Positions 11,119 to 24,007 are shown, counted from the stretch's first letter. The stretch is 64,000 bases of DNA from Ehretia macrophylla (GCA_037974665.1 CM075770.1:94236850-94300849); one strand, 5' to 3'. The notes: generated from the letters alone by a model not told the origin. Numbers and translations are program-made.

Positions 11119-12580
11119 TAGGCCATATGAATCATGCAATAAAACAAGAAATTGAAAGCTATAACGTGCTAGAATTGGTCCACTGTTGGCAGACTGTTTA
11201 GGGATCTTGCGAACTGAATTTTGTGCTATAAATTATTTGGATTAATTGTGTGTGAATGAGGATGCTAACCTATATTTTACAGCACAATTAAACCCCATTT
11301 TGATGGCTAGAATGTGTGTTTATGCATACAGGTTCGAAAATTTCAGATTTGGGTTATATTGTATTTGTTTGATGATTGGTGGTTTATCCAATCTTTTGTA
11401 AAAAAAAATTTAATTTGTAGATCTGAATGTAAGCTTCTAAATGAATCATGGGAAGGTTATGTAATAGCTATAGGTTTATTAGCTATATAATTTTCCTAAT
11501 CAATCACCAAGCATCGAAATGCAGAAGAGGCATATTCGCACGCGTAGGCGGACTGTTTTGCAGATTTTCCAGAATTTTTGTTGGCTATTGGTGACTTCCA
11601 TGTACCGTCATGTCTAACAGTGGTAGAGGTGGTGGTGCATGGTGGTGGAGCTTCTTGATAGGCGAAGGACTTCAATTTCGTGAATTGGCTCGACTAGACA
11701 AAGTTTTGAGGCTCTTGTGGTATTTTGGAAAACCTTTGGGCTCTATGTCTAATTTTGGACTCCCTGCGGTGATTGAGTAATTCTATAACATTTGGTGCCA
11801 AATGTGGAAATGGAATTTGCATGTAGCCATCAACATTGAGGTCAATGTATGATTACTGAATGTTTATTTCATATTGCTATTATTTTCATGTCATGAATAT
11901 ATTATATGATTTTGTAACATATAGTAACATGGCCAACCACAAGGATTTAAAATGATTAAATCTAATTAATTAAACTTAGGAAAGACTTATTAAAATTATA
12001 ATCTAGAACTAGTTCAATTAGAACTAGAGATTATGAAATAACTTAGGATTAAAATGCCTAGTATGAACCTAAGTGCTTTAGTTAGCCTAGATTATCCTAA
12101 GTGGCCTCACCTAAACCTGAATAGGTGTATAACTATTGCAATTTAAAGTTGTTTTAATAAGTAGAGGTTTATGGACCAAGCTTGCTTGGATTAAAACTAA
12201 TGATTAATTGCAAATACATAGTTATAATTAAAAACCTTTCAAATCAAAATATCAAGTAGGAGAAGGATTTTGGAAAGAATCCTAAGGCTTTCCATTTTGG
12301 TTTATGCTAATAGCGGGAGTTGTCTAAGCTCACCCTTGTGTGGGTATTCCCTTGGAGGATAGTCTCTTTACTTAGATTTAACAAAAATAGATTAAAATGA
12401 GTTTTTAACAAAAGTATTGATAGGAGCAAATACCCCTTCAGTGGGGTTTTCATCATGAACTACTTCATAGAATATTGATTTAGGTTAACTGCCCTTTGGT
12501 ATGCTCAAATTAAGAATATTCTAAGTCAAAAGACTCATTAAAAAATGGTTAATTACTTGACATTAAAGAATGGTATCCTC
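11119..12580 (+). other. Copia-2 5' leader, first part
   Basis: Non-coding leader between primer site and gag. It continues at 22518-22835 after Gypsy-A. It holds short dyads such as ACCCTTGTGTGGGT (12332-12345) and ACCCCTTCAGTGGGGT (12432-12447). No protein similarity is visible. Confidence 0.7.
12576..12580. repeat. Gypsy-A target site duplication (left copy)
   Basis: TCCTC here is repeated at 22513-22517, exactly flanking the two outer LTR ends. Confidence 0.93.
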
Positions 12581-13364
12581 TGTAACGCCCCAAACCCAAC
12601 CCCACGCTAAAGTCAGGCTCGGACCCGTCACTAGGACAGAGTCTCATCTGTACCAAGGACAAAACTGTTACCTGTAACATTCACTCAAGACATTTGAACT
12701 AAAACAACAACTTTTCACTAATATCCCCAAAGCCAAAACACAATCACAAGGCCATCTGAGCCTTGGAGCAACAACCATCTACTTAAGCACACAAACATGC
12801 AAAATAAGTTGGTTTTATCATAAGTAGTTAGTTACAATATAATCTAAGTTCCATATGAAGATCAACAAACACTCCAAGCATGCAAGGGAATTTTAAAGTC
12901 TAGAATTCATTATTACAATCCAACAACTTTCTTTAACATTCTAGTTCACAACTACTAGACATATACATAAGACTCCAAGGTCTCAAAACACAATATTAAC
13001 AAGAACTCCACGCAAGTAGCACATAATATCCACCTCAGCACACAAGTCACGGATTCTGATCTATGTGAACTTCTTCTTCTTCTTCTACTTCTAACAACTG
13101 GGGATTCACCTCAGCTTCTCCCGAAACATTTCAAATGAGGAGTGAGCAACAAAGTTGCCCAGCGAGGGAGGTGATGCAACATGCTAACATGCAATATGAT
13201 ATGCAAATACAAGAAAACATATACAAGCCACATAAACTAACAAGACAATAAGCCAAACAATTAATCACTTTAAAAAGGATACGGTTCCACTTTCAAGTCT
13301 TCATTCACGAGCTACGAACCACGAGCATCACGAACATGCCGGCAAACCCCAAACACCAACAATT

Positions 13365-13385
13365 GGGATACTCCGGATGTATCCT
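13365..13385. promoter_or_regulatory. Gypsy-A LTR palindrome (3' LTR copy)
   Basis: Arms GGGATAC and GTATCC flank a TCCGGA core, with CTACGACCC just after. The same arrangement appears in the LTRs of Gypsy-D and solo LTR E. Function unknown; see finding. Confidence 0.6.
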
Positions 13386-14662
13386 GATTCTACGACCCTT
13401 TCTCTCGAGGTAGGTCCATGCCCAACAGGTGAACCACGCCTCTGGGGTAGTGGAGTATGCCTCAGCGAGAAAGGGAATAGGCACCATGGTAGTCGAGGGA
13501 GCACGGGAAGCCCGACGCCGCCCTTGTTTCTCAACGCTACCATGTCCGAAAAGGTTGCGCAACCTCGAGACAAGTCACAAGCAATCAATATATCACATAG
13601 CACATAAGAGGGATGACAAAGTAGGCCGCCCTCATATATACACACGATAAAAGTTCATATAAGCACGATATTAGCTAAAAGATGCCAAAAGAAGCAATCA
13701 ACACAATTAAATCCCACAATCTACTCAAATAGCTTAATTATATGCTAATTATCCAATACAATACAAGTTAACTTAAATACAAGTGCCAATTGCATCAAAT
13801 ATAGCCAAAACTACTTTTTTCCCTTTCTTTAACCGAGTTTTCTTTCTCCTAAGCATGGTTCGAGATTCCCAATCATACCTTAGTCTTTCTATGTTCTTAA
13901 TTAAGCTCAAAGGTACCTTTTAAAGTCATCAAAACTCATTTTTGAAGCAAAAGTTCGGGAAGGCCCCGAACGGGTTTGAACTACAACTATACTAACCGAA
14001 CCCCATTTTCGCGAAACGGAAACACCAAAGGTGCTTCCTTAGCTCAAGGATACCCGAATCAATGTCCAAACTTGCCCGGATTGCTTAATGTGAAAACCCC
14101 CCTTTTTTAAAGTAGGCTATTTATGCAATTAAGTTCGGATTCGAGTGATTCAACCTCACGTGGCTTTTCAACTAACTTTCCTAGGGTCTAGAGCACCTAA
14201 TTGAAGCATCAATTTAAGCCAATTAGCAATTTTTCTGAAAACCCTAATTCTAAGCACTATTCATCATCTCTTTGATCAATATCAACATTCAACCATTAAC
14301 TTTGTTATCAACCCTCAAAAGTTAACTCTATAGGCATCAATTAACTCATAGAAAGCATTTATAACAAGTTCCATAGCTAATATCAACCAATCAATAAAAT
14401 TCAATATATGAACATAAACTTTAAAAATAAATAAATGCATCTCCCTCACAATTTTTGAAGACAATGAAGCTTGTTGAAGTCCCTAGGATGCTCAAAACCC
14501 TCCCAACATCAAGCTAAGAGCTCAAAATGCAAGATTGTTGAAGCAAGAATCTCCCTTTTTTCCCTTGAGTGGGTCGGCCAAAGCATGGGGACATAGAGGG
14601 AATTTTCTAATTTGTTTTGATGACTTATGTGTACTATTCTATTTAATTTCCTGAGTTGGTTG

Positions 14663-14671
14663 TTTTATATA
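14663..14671 (-). promoter_or_regulatory. Candidate TATA box of Gypsy-A LTR (3' LTR copy)
   Basis: TATATAAAA on the minus strand, about 370 bp into the LTR in element orientation. The identical site in the 5' LTR is at 22133-22141. Position and sequence fit a core promoter; no transcript evidence is available. Confidence 0.45.
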
Positions 14672-15042
14672 TTATGCATAGTTAATAACTTAAGCTAATT
14701 AGTCTCAAAAACTTGATCAATTAAGGCTAATTGCAATTTCAAAATGCTTTTTAATTTATAGCTAGTACTATTCTAACGTAACACTATTTAAAAGTTACGG
14801 AAAACATTTTTCAAACGCACATTCCTAAGCCCGAAAATTCAAAACGAAAATTTCTTGGTTCCTTTTAAATGTCATATGACCTAGGAAAAATTTAAAATCA
14901 AGCTTTTGAATCAGTCAAAAATATTATGAATAGTAACCCCTAATAAAACAATTAAGCAAGAAAAATGATGCACGTAGAAATGCGCACATAGGTATGCAAG
15001 GATTATAAATAAATTTTTATGGTAAAATTCTCGGGTGTCACA

Positions 15043-15056
15043 CTCTTTCCCCCTTA
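15043..15056 (-). other. Gypsy-A polypurine tract
   Basis: On the minus strand AAGGGGGAAAGAG directly precedes the 3' LTR. The end of pol encodes the lead-in (AISLRG-like), the same arrangement as in Gypsy-D. Confidence 0.85.
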
Positions 15057-15059
15057 AAC

Positions 15060-15400
15060 TAATTGCGTCCTCGCAATTCTTACATGGTTCGACAAAGAGC
15101 TCCGGATACTTCTCTCTAATCTGATCTTCACGCTCCCAAGTGGCATCCTCAACCCCATGATGATCCCAAAGAACTTTTACCATAGGAATACTTTTAGTTC
15201 TAAGTTCCTGAATCTTTCGGTCAACCACTCGAAGAGGTTTCTCAACATATGCTAAGGACTCATCAATCTCCAACGGTTCTGGCTCAATGATATGCGACGG
15301 ATCAGGATTATACTTTCTCAACAGTGACACATGAAAAACATCATGAATCCGACCCAAACTCGGAGGTAATGCCAATCTGTAAGCTAAATCCCCAACTTTC
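15060..15400 (-). pseudogene. Gypsy-A integrase tail and chromodomain
   Basis: Minus-strand text contains the integrase tail (RIHDVFHVSLLRKY) and a chromodomain-like end with MVKVLWDHHGVEDATWERE and KYPELF. In chromoviruses this domain binds methylated histone H3 and steers integration to heterochromatin. That role is established for the group and inferred here. Confidence 0.85.
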
Positions 15401-16520
15401 TCAGTGATTTCAAATGGTTCCACGTATCTAGGGCTAAGTTTGCCTCCTTTTTCGTGTCGAATCAAACCCTTTCGCGGAGAGACTTTCAAGAAAACACGAT
15501 CACCCTTAGAAAATACTAAGAACCGTCGACGTCTATCAGCATAATTCTTCTGTCGACTCTGAGCTGTAAGCATCATTTTCTTTATAAGTCTCACATTATC
15601 CACCATTTTGATCATCTCCGGAAGAATAGCGGGATCAACTGTTTTCATCTCACCTACCTCATCCCAATACAACGGAGACCGACATTTCCTCCCGTAAAGT
15701 GCCTCGTAAGGTGCCATGCCAATAGTAGCCTGATAACTGTTATTGTAAGCAAACTCTGCTAAAGGCAGATATTTCTCCAATTCTTGCCAAAATCCAGAAC
15801 ACAAGCCCTCAACATGTCTTCCAGTATCCTGATAGTCCTCTCTGACTGGCCATCCGTCTGCAGGTGATATGCCGTACTAAAACTCAAATTAGTCCCTATA
15901 GCCTTTTGTAGTTTCTTCCAGAACTGTGATGTAAACCTGGGATCCCTGTTAGACACTATCTGAGATGGAACTCCATGCAGTCTCACAATATTTTCAACAT
16001 ATAGCTCGGCCAATTTATCAAAAGAATCTGTTTTCTTTGTAGCAATAAAATGCGAACTCTTCGTCAACCTATCTACTACAACCCACACAGAATCATTACC
16101 TCGTGGTGATCTCGACAAATCCGACACAAGGTCCATAGTAACCTGATCCCATTTCCATACCGGAATCTCCAATGGTTGCAACAATCTTGCTGGCCTCTGA
16201 TGTTCTGCCTTAACTTTCTGACAAGTCAAACATCTAGCTACATAATCAGCTATCTCTCTCTTCATGTTGTTCCACCAGAAGTTTTGTTTCAAATCTCTAT
16301 ACATTTTTGTGCTTCCAGGATGAATTGTGTATTTAGAAGCATGAGCCTCAGCAAGAATCTCATCTTTCACAGTCGAATCACTAGGAATGCAAATTCTATT
16401 CCTATACTTGAGAAATCCATCATCATGCATCTTAAAGTCGGACTCTCCCCCTTTTGACTTCTCTAAATGCTTCAATAACTGAGAATCTGATTGTTGCGCT
16501 TCTCTGATTCTAGATAGCAA
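15400..16520 (-). pseudogene. Gypsy-A integrase
   Basis: Minus strand. An HHCC zinc-binding start (ASKYTIHPGSTKMYRDLK, then CLTCQKVKAEHQ) is followed by the catalytic core, recognisable by MDLVSDLSRS, NRDPRFTSQFW and TDGQSERTI, then AEFAYNNSYQATIGMAPYEA and GRKCRSPLYWDE. The GPF-type segment PRYVEPFEI lies toward 15430. This is a typical Tekay integrase, part of a broken polyprotein. Confidence 0.9.
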
Positions 16521-16639
16521 TAAAGATTGGATTTGTAGCTAGCAAATTGAATACCTGATCTAGAAGCCTCTGGTTTCCACAAACAAAGCTCTTCTACAAT
16601 CTCCCAATCCTTGATTATCAAACTAGCCACAGAAGCTTT

Positions 16640-17100
16640 TCAGCTCAGTGCATCTACAACAGTATTAGCTTTACCCGATAAATAGCTAATGGTACAATTA
16701 TAATCATTTAACAGTTCAAGCCAACGCCTTTGCCTCATATTCAGATCTTTTTGGGAAAACAAGTATTTTAAACTTTTATGGTCAGTAAATATTTCAAATT
16801 TGTTACCCCACAAATAATGTCGACATTTCTTCAAAGCAAATATAACAGCTGCAAGCTCCAAATCATGTGTAGGATAATTGAGTTCATATGGTTTCAATTT
16901 CCTAGAGGCATATGCTATCACTTTACCATTTTGCATCAGAACACAACCCAAGCCTTCTTTCGAAGCGTCACTATAAATCACCAAGTTCTCGGTTCCCTCA
17001 AGCAAGGCAAGGATAGGTGCAGTGGTAAGTCTATTTTTTAACTCCTGGAAACTGGCTTCACATTTATCATCCCAGTTAAACACAGTTTTCTTCTGAGTTA
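16640..17100 (-). pseudogene. Gypsy-A RNase H
   Basis: Minus strand. [17 protein letters not shown], then [24 protein letters not shown] and [26 protein letters not shown] mark a Gypsy RNase H that follows the reverse transcriptase without a gap. Confidence 0.9.
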
Positions 17101-17860
17101 AAGTAGTCAAAGGTCCTGCAATCTTTGAAAAATCTTTAACAAATCGCCTATAATAGCCCGCTAGTCCCAAGAAACTACGGACTTCCGTGACAGTTTCAGG
17201 TCTTCTCCATGACATAACCACCTCAATTTTAGCAGGATCAACGGATATTCCCTCCTGTGAAATGATATGACCTAAAAAGGCAACCTGAATCAACCAAAAT
17301 TCGCATTTGCTAAATTTGGCAAACAATTTGTGTTCTTGCAGGGTTTTAAGTACAATTCTCAAATGCTCTTCATGCTCAGACTCAGACTTAGAGTATACTA
17401 ATATATCATCAATAAAAATCACAACAAACTGATCAAGATAGGGTCGAAATACTCTCTGCATCAAATCCATAAAAGCGGCTGGAGCATTTGTCAACCCGAA
17501 TGGTAAAACAACAAACTCATAATGGCCGTACCTGGTTCTAAATGCAGTCTTAGGTACATCCTCTTTCCGGATACTCAACTGATAATAACCCTGCCTCAAA
17601 TCAAAATTTGAAAACACAATAGCACCCTGTAGCTGATCAAACAACTCCTCAATTAAGGGCAAAGGATATTTATTTTTCACCGTTACCTGATTCGGACCTC
17701 GATAATCAATACACAAACGCAGAGTACCGTCTTTCTTTTTCACAAATAACACGGGAGCACCTCATGGTGACGAACTAGGCTGAATAAAACCTTTCTCAAG
17801 TAAACCCTGTAGCTGAATTTTCAATTCTTGTAACTCAGGGGGAGACATTCTATACGGGGT
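17100..17860 (-). pseudogene. Gypsy-A reverse transcriptase
   Basis: Minus strand. The fingers region [17 protein letters not shown], the palm [28 protein letters not shown] and the catalytic [11 protein letters not shown] (about 17395-17425) are all visible, then [11 protein letters not shown] and [22 protein letters not shown] in the connection region. Best fit is Tekay/Del Gypsy. Confidence 0.92.
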
Positions 17861-18480
17861 TCTCGAGATAGGACTAGTTCCCGGCAACAGGTCAATCACA
17901 AATTCAATCTCCCTATCAGGTGATAACCCAGGCAACTCCTCAGGGAAAACCCCTGGAAACTCTTTTATAACAGGTACTTCATTCAATTTCAATTTATCTC
18001 CAGGCTGATTAATTAAATAAGCTAAGTATGCATCATAACCTTTACTCAGCATTTTAGTAGCTTTAATGGAAGATATAATACGAGTCCCAGTAGACTTTCG
18101 ACTCCCAATTACTTTAATAACAGGTTGGTTAGGTACTTCTAAAGTTAAAACTTTCCTCCTACAGTCCAAACATGCATAATATCGCCCCAACCAGTCCATC
18201 CCCAAGATAACTTCAAAGTCCCGAAATGGCATAATTATCAAATCAATAGGATACATGTAACCCTCAATGCAAACATTACAATCTTTACACACAGACTCCG
18301 TAACAAATTTAGTACCCATAGGATTACCTACTTCAATCACATACGACAGTTTATCAACTTTTAATGTAGCAGACTGTGCACATGCAGGAGTAATGAATGA
18401 ATGTGTAGCCCCGGTGTCAATCAAAACTACTACCGGCTGACTATTAATAAGAAAAGTACCTTCCACCACCACAGTTGTCT
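17860..18480 (-). pseudogene. Gypsy-A aspartic protease and linker
   Basis: Minus strand. VVVLIDTGATHSFITPAC is the retropepsin active-site block (DTGA). ILGMDWLGRY follows as the usual second hallmark, then the linker [20 protein letters not shown] into the reverse transcriptase. Confidence 0.9.
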
Positions 18481-18559
18481 CTGGAAGCTCCTCCTGGTCA
18501 AGTGCAAATACCCGTGCCTGACCTCGCGGTACAGTAGCTGCTCCTGAAGCTCTAGTCTG

Positions 18560-19774
18560 GGCACCCTGGCCTGAAGTCTGACCCTGACCAAATTTAAACT
18601 TGGGACAATCTCTAACTCTGTGCTGATCACTGCCACAACCTGTGCAACGGCCCAGTTTTCTCCAACACTCAGCCTCTGTGTGACCCTTACGGTTGTAATG
18701 AGTACACTATAGATTCTTCCTAGCAGCAGATCCTTCTGTAGGGGCCCTATAAGTAGATGTGGCAGAACTACCCTACTGAGATCTAGCAGTCACTGGTCGG
18801 GTCTGTGACTGTCCTTGTGGCTGGCTCTGAGCTGGTCTCGGTTGCGACTGTACCTGAACTGGTCCTAGATAGCTATGGGTCTGCCTAGGCTACTGAGTCT
18901 GCCATTGATAACCCTGACTCTGAAACTGAAACTGACGTTTGCTTGACTGACTGGACTGAGCTAACACATCTGCTTTACGTTTCTCATATCTCGATGCAGC
19001 CCTAACTACTACAGCATAGTTTGGATAATCTTGCGAAGACAAGTTAAGCATGATGTCACTCTTCAACCCTGTAATAAATCTCTGGATCTTCACATCCTCC
19101 GGCTGAACTAAAGCTAGCACATATCGAGATAGTCTCGTAAAGGTAGCCTCATACTGGTCTACAGTCATGTTCCCCTGTTTCAAAGCTATAAATTTATCCT
19201 GATGTCTCTCACGGGCTACAACTGATACATATTTATCTCGAAACTCATGAACAAAGTCAGCCCAAACATGCTGAACCCTCTCGGCATCCCATTTTTCTCT
19301 AATAGTACGCCACCATGCCTCGGCATCACCCTCCATTAAAAAGGCAGCATAGGTGATCTTTCTTTCATCGTCGCACTCAAGTATCGCAACAACTTTCTCA
19401 AACTTACTCAGCCATATCTCTGCTTTCATATCATCAGGCTCACCATAAACACTATATGCTCCGTGATGCAAGAATTTATCAAATAAGTTACCTCCTGCAG
19501 TACCTGTACCACTGCCCTCTGCTTTGGCAGTCTGATTACCTCTGCCGGCACCTGCTGTACCCTGCTGAACCACAAACTGATCTATGGTGTTCATTGCAGT
19601 GGCCATTGTGGCTAAAATCTGGGCATTACTCGGTTCCTGACCCTGCGGTACATCCCCGGCTGCCCCTGCATCTTGCCCCGGTACATTCTGCCTGGGAGCT
19701 TCCTCCGGCTCTCTCTGTGGTCTACCCCGTCTCCTCATTACAATGCTAGAAGAACATAATATTATAATAGGCAA
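18560..19774 (-). pseudogene. Gypsy-A gag with zinc knuckle
   Basis: Minus strand, start near 19774 with MPIIILCSSS ahead of a basic MRRRGRPQREPEE segment; the true start may be the second methionine. The capsid domain shows FEKVVAILECDDERKITYA, LMEGDAEAWWRTI, WADFVHEFRDKYV and MTVDQYEATFTRLSRY, typical of plant Gypsy gag. A glutamine/serine-rich linker follows. A CCHC knuckle near 18600-18710 completes the nucleocapsid. Broken fossil. Confidence 0.9.
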
Positions 19775-20031
19775 AAAAACTATGCAAAGATAATGTACAC
19801 ATCATTTTCAAACATTTTACTCACATAAGAAGCACATAAAGCACTTAACAACATTTAACACTAACTTTTCATATTCTTATCATGCCAAGCTTTATCATTC
19901 CTTTTTATGCTAGCTTGTCTTTATCTAAGTACTTAAACAACTAAACATTCACATATTCACATAATTCACTTTCATATATAAACTACTACCCACATGCCAA
20001 GGAATTTAACCCGGCTTCAAGCATTCTAGTA

Positions 20032-20043
20032 GCTTTGATACCA
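20032..20043 (-). other. Gypsy-A primer binding site
   Basis: TGGTATCAAAGC on the minus strand, seven bases inside the 5' LTR end, a tRNA-Met type site. Confidence 0.85.
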
Positions 20044-20050
20044 CCTAAAG

Positions 20051-22512
20051 TGTAACGCCCCGAACCCAACCCCACGCTAAAGTCAGGCTCGGACCCGTCA
20101 CTCGGACAGAGTCTCCTCTGTACCAAGGACAAAACTGTTACCTGTAACATTCACTCAAGACATTTGAACTAAAACAACAACTTTTCACTAATATCCCCAA
20201 AGCCAAAACACAATCACAAGGCCATCTGAGCCTTGGAGCAACAACCATCTACTTAAGCATACAAGCATGCAAAATAAGTTGGTTTTAGTCATAAATAGTT
20301 AGTTACAATATAATCTAAGTTCTATATGAAGATCAACAAACACTCCAAGCATGCAAGGGAATTTCAAAGTCTAGAATTCATTATTACAATCCAACAACTT
20401 TCTTTAACATTCTAGTTCACAACTACTAGACATATACATAAGACTCCAAGGTCTCAAAACACAATATTAACAAGAACTCCACGCAAGTAGCACATAATAT
20501 CCACCTCAGCACACAAGTCATGGATTCTGATCTACGTGAACTTCTTCTTCTTCTTCTACTTCTAACAGCTGGGGATTCACCTCAGCTTCTCCTGAAACAT
20601 TTCAAATGAGGAGTGAGCAACAAAGTTGCCCAGCGAGGGAGGTGATGCAACATGCTAACGTACAATATGATATGCAAATACAAGAAAACATATACAAGCC
20701 ACATAAACTAACAAGACAATAAACCAAGCAATTAATCACTTTAAAAAGGATACGGTTCCACTTTCAAGTCTTCATTCACGAGCTACGAACCACGAGCATC
20801 ACAAACATGCCGGCAAACCCCAAACACCAACAATTGGGATACTCCGGATGTATCCTAATTCTACGACCCTTTCTCCCGAGGTAGGTCCATGCCCAGCAGG
20901 TGAACCACGCCTCTAGGGTAGTGGAGTATGCCTCAGCGAGAAAGGGAATAGGCACCATGGTAGTCGAGGAAGCACAGCAAGCCCGACGTCGCCCGTATTT
21001 CTCGACGCTACCATGTTCGAAAAGGTTGTGCAACCCCGAGACAAGTCACAAGCAATCAATATATCACATAACACATAAGAGGGACGACAAAGTAGGCCGC
21101 CCTCATATATACACACGATAAAAGTTCATATAAGCACGATATTAGCTAAAAGATGCCAAAAGAAGCAATCAACACAATTAAATCCCACAATCTACTCAAA
21201 TAGCTTAATTATATGCTAATTATCCAATACAATACAAGTTAACTTAAATACAAGTGCCAATTGCATCAAATATAGCCAAAACTACTTTTTTCCCTTTCTT
21301 TAACTGAGTTTTCTTTCTCTTAAGCATGGTTTGAGATTCCCAATCATACCCTAGTCTTTCTATGTTCTTAATTAAGCTCAAAGGTACCTTTTAAAGTCAT
21401 CAAAACTCATTTTTGAAGCAAAAGTTCGGGAAGGCCCCGAACGGGTTTGAACTACAACTATATTAACCGAATCCCATTTTCGGAAAACGGAAACACCAAA
21501 GGTGCTTCCTTAGCTCAAGGATACCCGAATCAATGTCCAAACTTGCCCGGATTGCTTAATGTGAAAAACCCCCTTTTTTAAAGTAGGCTATTTATGCAAT
21601 TAAGTTTGGATTCGAGTGATTCAACCTCACGTGGCTTTTCAACTAACTTTCCTAGGGTCTAGAGCACCTAATTGAAGCATCAATTTAAGCCAATTAGCAA
21701 TTTTTCTCAAAACCCTAATTCTAGGCACTATTCATCATCTCTTTGATCAATATCAACATTCAACCATTAACTTTGTCATCAACCCTCAAAAGTTAACTCT
21801 ATAGGCATCAATTAACTCATAGAAAGCATTTATAACAAGTTCCATAGCTAATATCAACCAATCAATAAAATTCAATATATGAACATAAACTTTAAAAACA
21901 AATAAATGCATCTCCCTCACAATTTTTGAAGACAATGAAGCTTGTTGAAGTCCTTAGGATGCTCAAAACCCTCCCAAGATCAAGCTAAGAGCTCAAAATG
22001 CAAGATTGTTGAAGCAAGAATCTCCCTTTTTTCCCTTGAGTGGGTCGGCCAAAGCATGGGGACATAGAGGAATTTTCTAATTTGTTTTGATGACTTATGT
22101 GTATTATTCTATTTAATTTCATGAGTTGGTTGTTTTATATATTGTGCATAGTTAATAACTTAAGCTAATTAGTCTCAAAAACTTGATCAATTAAGGCTAA
22201 TTGCAATTTCAAAATGCTTTTTAATTTATAACTAGCACTATTCTAAAGTAACACTATTCAAAAGTCACGGAAAACATTTTCCAAACGCACATTCCTAAGC
22301 CCGAAAATTCAAAACGAAAATTTCTTGGTTCCTTTTAAATGTCATATGACCTAGGAAAAATTTAAAATCAAGCTTTTGAATCAGTCAAAAATATTATGAA
22401 TAGTAACCCCTAATAAAACAATTAAGCAAGAAAAATGATGCACGTAGAAATGCGCACATAGGTATGCAAGGATTATAAATAAATTTTTATGGTAAAATTC
22501 TCGGGTGTCACA
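20051..22512 (-). repeat. Gypsy-A 5' LTR
   Basis: 2462 bp, about 97.6% like the 3' LTR by eye count. It carries the same palindrome (20836-20856), end-proximal stem-loop (20104-20124) and TATA-like site (22133-22141). Confidence 0.95.
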
Positions 22513-22517
22513 TCCTC
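22513..22517. repeat. Gypsy-A target site duplication (right copy)
   Basis: TCCTC, matching 12576-12580. Confidence 0.93.
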
Positions 22518-22835
22518 CCTTTAGAGTTCTTGCCATTTCTCTAATGAAGCCAAACATTAATCAGTGATTGAGATGTCATTGGGTAGTTTGCTATCCAACT
22601 AATGATATTTCAAAGTGTAACTTAACTTAATCAAAACTACAACATGGCCATCCCCTCAGTGGAATGTTGTGAGTAGGATTAAGACACTGAGACATTCTAA
22701 GTAGTTCAAGGGTTTAACTACTACTTTTAGAAATATATGTCAAAAGTATGAATGTTTATTTTCCTTTATTAATCATTCATTTGTATACATATCAAATAGC
22801 TCATTAGACTAATTGACTGTTTATAATATCCAGAG
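22518..22835 (+). other. Copia-2 5' leader, second part
   Basis: Resumes the leader after Gypsy-A. It contains further dyads: TTGGGTAG with CTATCCAA near 22578-22598, and CATCCCCTCAGTGGAATG near 22650. No coding sequence. Confidence 0.65.
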
Positions 22836-23680
22836 ATGTCAGTAGGTTCTTCTATTCTACCTGTCAGTATTCTATTTGAGAATAAGTTAATTGGCTCAAA
22901 TTATAAAGATCGGAAGAGAAACTTGAACATGTTACTCACTGCTATAGGATATAACTATGTCCTGACCCAACCCTGCTCTGTTATCATCCCTAAATCAACC
23001 ATGGAGGAGCGGGATTTTGAGAGACAATGGAAGAAAGCCAATAACATGGCTAGGTTCTACATGTTAGTTTCCATGTCAAACGTGCTCCAGACCCAACTTG
23101 TAGGAATGAAATCTGCTAATGATATCATGATCTACTTGGAAGGAATATTTGTTGAAAATAGCAGGCCAGCTGGGCAAGCTGCTATTAGAGCTATCATATG
23201 CGCCAAGATGGCTGAGGGTTCATCCGTCAAAGAGCATGTGCTCAAGATGACAGATTATCTGAAAGCAGCCAAAGTCCTTGGTGCAGATTTTGATAACTAG
23301 AGCCAAATGGAAATGGTACTAGAGACTTGTCTGAATCCTTTGCTCATTTCAAGCCCCTCTATTATGAGAGCAAGATAGATATGGGCCTATCACATTTGAT
23401 GAAGGAACTTCAGGCAGATGAGACCACTTTGAAGCCCTACGACTATGTGGATTTTAATCAGTCTTTGTCTTTATGTCTTGCGCCTAAAAGCAAGAAGATC
23501 AAAAAGAAGGGTAAGCAATAGAAGCATGGAATAGGCATAAAGAGTGAGAAAAGAATGATGGTGATAAGCCCCGAGGAAAGTATTTCAAGTGTGACTCTAT
23601 GTCAGGCACTAGAAGAAGAACTGACCTCAAGTGCCTAGCCAAGGGCAAGATAGGTACTTCTATTTTCTTTTTAGTTGAAA
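22836..23680 (+). pseudogene. Copia-2 gag
   Basis: Starts MSVGSSILPVSILF, followed by NKLIGSNYKDRKRNLNMLL, the common Copia gag opening. AAIRAIICAKMAEGSSVKEHVLKM matches the middle of the UBN2-type gag. A later part (about 23327-23520) reads SHLMKELQADE-like text, and a lysine-rich stretch leads toward a degenerate zinc-knuckle region. Related in style to the Copia-1 gag. Solo LTR C interrupts the element directly after. Broken fossil. Confidence 0.85.
23676..23680. repeat. Solo LTR C target site duplication (left copy)
   Basis: TGAAA, repeated at 26345-26349. Confidence 0.88.
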
Positions 23681-24007
23681 TGTGAGACCCCGTACCGAGC
23701 CAGTATAGAGCCCATATGCATTATATAACATTTCATGTATTTTTGCATCATTTAATATGCATTTATATCAATTAATGTACATTTACATTGTTTAACATGT
23801 ATTCATCTCATTTTACGTGCTTATGCCTTGTTAGCGTGCATTTAAATTCAATTACGTGTCCTTGAGTAATTTAGGTAACGTAGATAATAATTGAATCATA
23901 TTGTATCACACTAGCAACCAATTAGTTAGAAACCAACTAGAATGGCAAATTAGTAGAACATAAGCTAGTTGAGGGGCAAGGTGGTTTTTTAGGCCTTTAG
24001 ATATTTT

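Larger units (their letters stand above)
12581..15042 (-). repeat. Gypsy-A 3' LTR
   Basis: Begins TGTAACGCCCC on the plus strand and ends GGTGTCACA, so its termini are TG/CA on either strand. Same length as its partner. Confidence 0.95.
12581..22512 (-). mobile_element. Gypsy-A: Tekay/Del-like chromovirus, minus strand
   Basis: A 9.9 kb Ty3/Gypsy element with two 2462 bp LTRs and a TCCTC duplication, inserted into the Copia-2 leader. On the minus strand the order is 5' LTR (20051-22512), primer site, gag, zinc knuckle, protease, reverse transcriptase, RNase H, integrase, chromodomain, purine tract, 3' LTR (12581-15042). The chromodomain after the integrase, the long LTRs and the protein style place it in the Tekay/Del chromoviruses. 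I counted about 60 LTR differences (about 2.4%), roughly 0.9 million years at an assumed 1.3e-8 per site per year. All domains are present but the coding region has about five breaks, so it is a fossil. Confidence 0.95.

Noticed and set aside
13305-13650. Overlapping open frames on both strands in the Gypsy-A 3' LTR, repeated at 20776-21121
   Set aside because: Again LTR duplicates. GC-rich LTR sequence leaves few stops in several frames at once, and no protein family is recognisable.
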